DNA from: Chitinophagaceae bacterium UBA5175
Lineage (GTDB): Bacteria; Bacteroidota; Bacteroidia; Chitinophagales; Chitinophagaceae
Reading direction: 5' to 3'
Assembly: GCA_002413325.1 (NCBI GenBank)
Contig: DHWT01000035.1
Coordinates: 20,560 to 26,544 of the forward strand
DNA length: 5,985 nt
The first letter of the stretch is position 1; every line of letters starts with the position of its first letter. Position numbers and translations under genes: made by a program. The notes below the pieces were generated by a model. The model was not told the DNA's origin and ran no database searches. It was given only the letters and a program-made list of their open reading frames with translations. Below, one piece after another: positions 5,738 to 5,985 of the stretch.

Positions 5738-5985
5738 ATGAAGAAATTTTTTCTGTCCCTGGCCAGTACGGTCCTGTTCTTTCTAAGTATAACAGTCAGT
5801 AAGGGGCAAAAATCCCCTTCTTCCGGAACGGACGGCAAGAAATGGTGGAAGGAGGCGGTTGTTTACCAGATCTATCCGAGGAGTTTTAAGGACAGCGACG
5901 GCGACGGGATTGGCGACCTGAAGGGCATTATTTCCAAACTGGATTATATTAAAAGTCTGGGTATTGATGTGGTCTGGCTGAATCC
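5738..5985 (+). CDS. Secreted GH13 alpha-glucosidase/alpha-amylase-type enzyme, 5' part
   Basis: The first 82 codons are visible, and the frame runs open to the right edge. Residues 1-23 are a signal peptide with basic MKK, a hydrophobic core, and probable cleavage in SKG-Q, so the enzyme is exported. From residue 36 the start of the GH13 TIM barrel is clear. WWKEAVVYQIYPRSF (36-50) is followed by the loop DSDGDGIGD (52-60), where Asp52, Asp54, Asp56, Ile58 and Asp60 match the Ca-binding loop of oligo-1,6-glucosidase-type enzymes. IDVVWLNP (76-83) is the first conserved GH13 barrel region. This pattern favours the alpha-glucosidase/oligo-1,6-glucosidase/trehalose-synthase side of GH13 over classical alpha-amylase. 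The catalytic Asp, Glu and Asp lie beyond the window, so activity and subfamily stay open. The gene sits alone after a strong terminator and a 231-bp leader. Confidence 0.93.
   Translation, partial: MKKFFLSLASTVLFFLSITVSKGQKSPSSGTDGKKWWKEAVVYQIYPRSFKDSDGDGIGDLKGIISKLDYIKSLGIDVVWLN

Noticed and set aside
1..5985. Search for CRISPR arrays, tRNAs, insertion sequences, phage or defence genes
   Set aside because: No regularly spaced repeats, cloverleaf-like sequence, transposase or defence motif was seen on either strand by reading.

Overview
The window looks like chromosomal DNA of a Bacteroidota bacterium, most likely a Chitinophagaceae-type member. This is inferred from four things: starts without Shine-Dalgarno sequences in AT-rich leaders, a TAnnTTTG-type -7 box, secreted proteins whose signal peptides end just before Gln, and the protein families present. 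No rRNA, tRNA, mobile element, phage gene or CRISPR array was seen.

Layout from left to right. (1) Bases 1-630 hold the 3' two thirds of an aldo/keto reductase gene on the + strand, cut by the window edge. (2) It converges on a - strand gene (737-1378) encoding an OsmC-like redox domain fused to a YjdI-type divergent Fe-S domain; the 106-bp gap between them is rich in inverted repeats. (3) A 135-bp divergent intergenic region leads to a 902-residue secreted glycoside hydrolase (1514-4222), with an N-terminal beta region, a six-hairpin catalytic barrel, a C-terminal beta domain, an Fn3-like module and a CBM6/35-like module. (4) 27 bp downstream is a small three-helix membrane protein of the DUF4337 family (4250-4765), with an exact TAATTTTG box just before it. 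(5) After a 189-bp gap comes a SnoaL/NTF2-like lipoprotein (4955-5506), closed by a strong intrinsic terminator. (6) A 231-bp leader with several inverted repeats precedes the 5' end of a secreted GH13 alpha-glucosidase/alpha-amylase-type enzyme (from 5738), cut by the right edge.

The two exported glycosidases suggest a locus for external or periplasmic glucan breakdown. The reductase and the OsmC/Fe-S fusion look like general redox or detoxification genes, and the DUF4337 and SnoaL-like genes have no evident metabolic link to the glycosidases. No SusC/SusD pair or sugar-responsive regulator is inside the window, so the substrate is not fixed. Most of the window is ordinary. The parts most worth a second look are the family assignment of the 902-residue hydrolase, the OsmC/Fe-S fusion, and the palindromes upstream of the GH13 gene and the lipoprotein gene.
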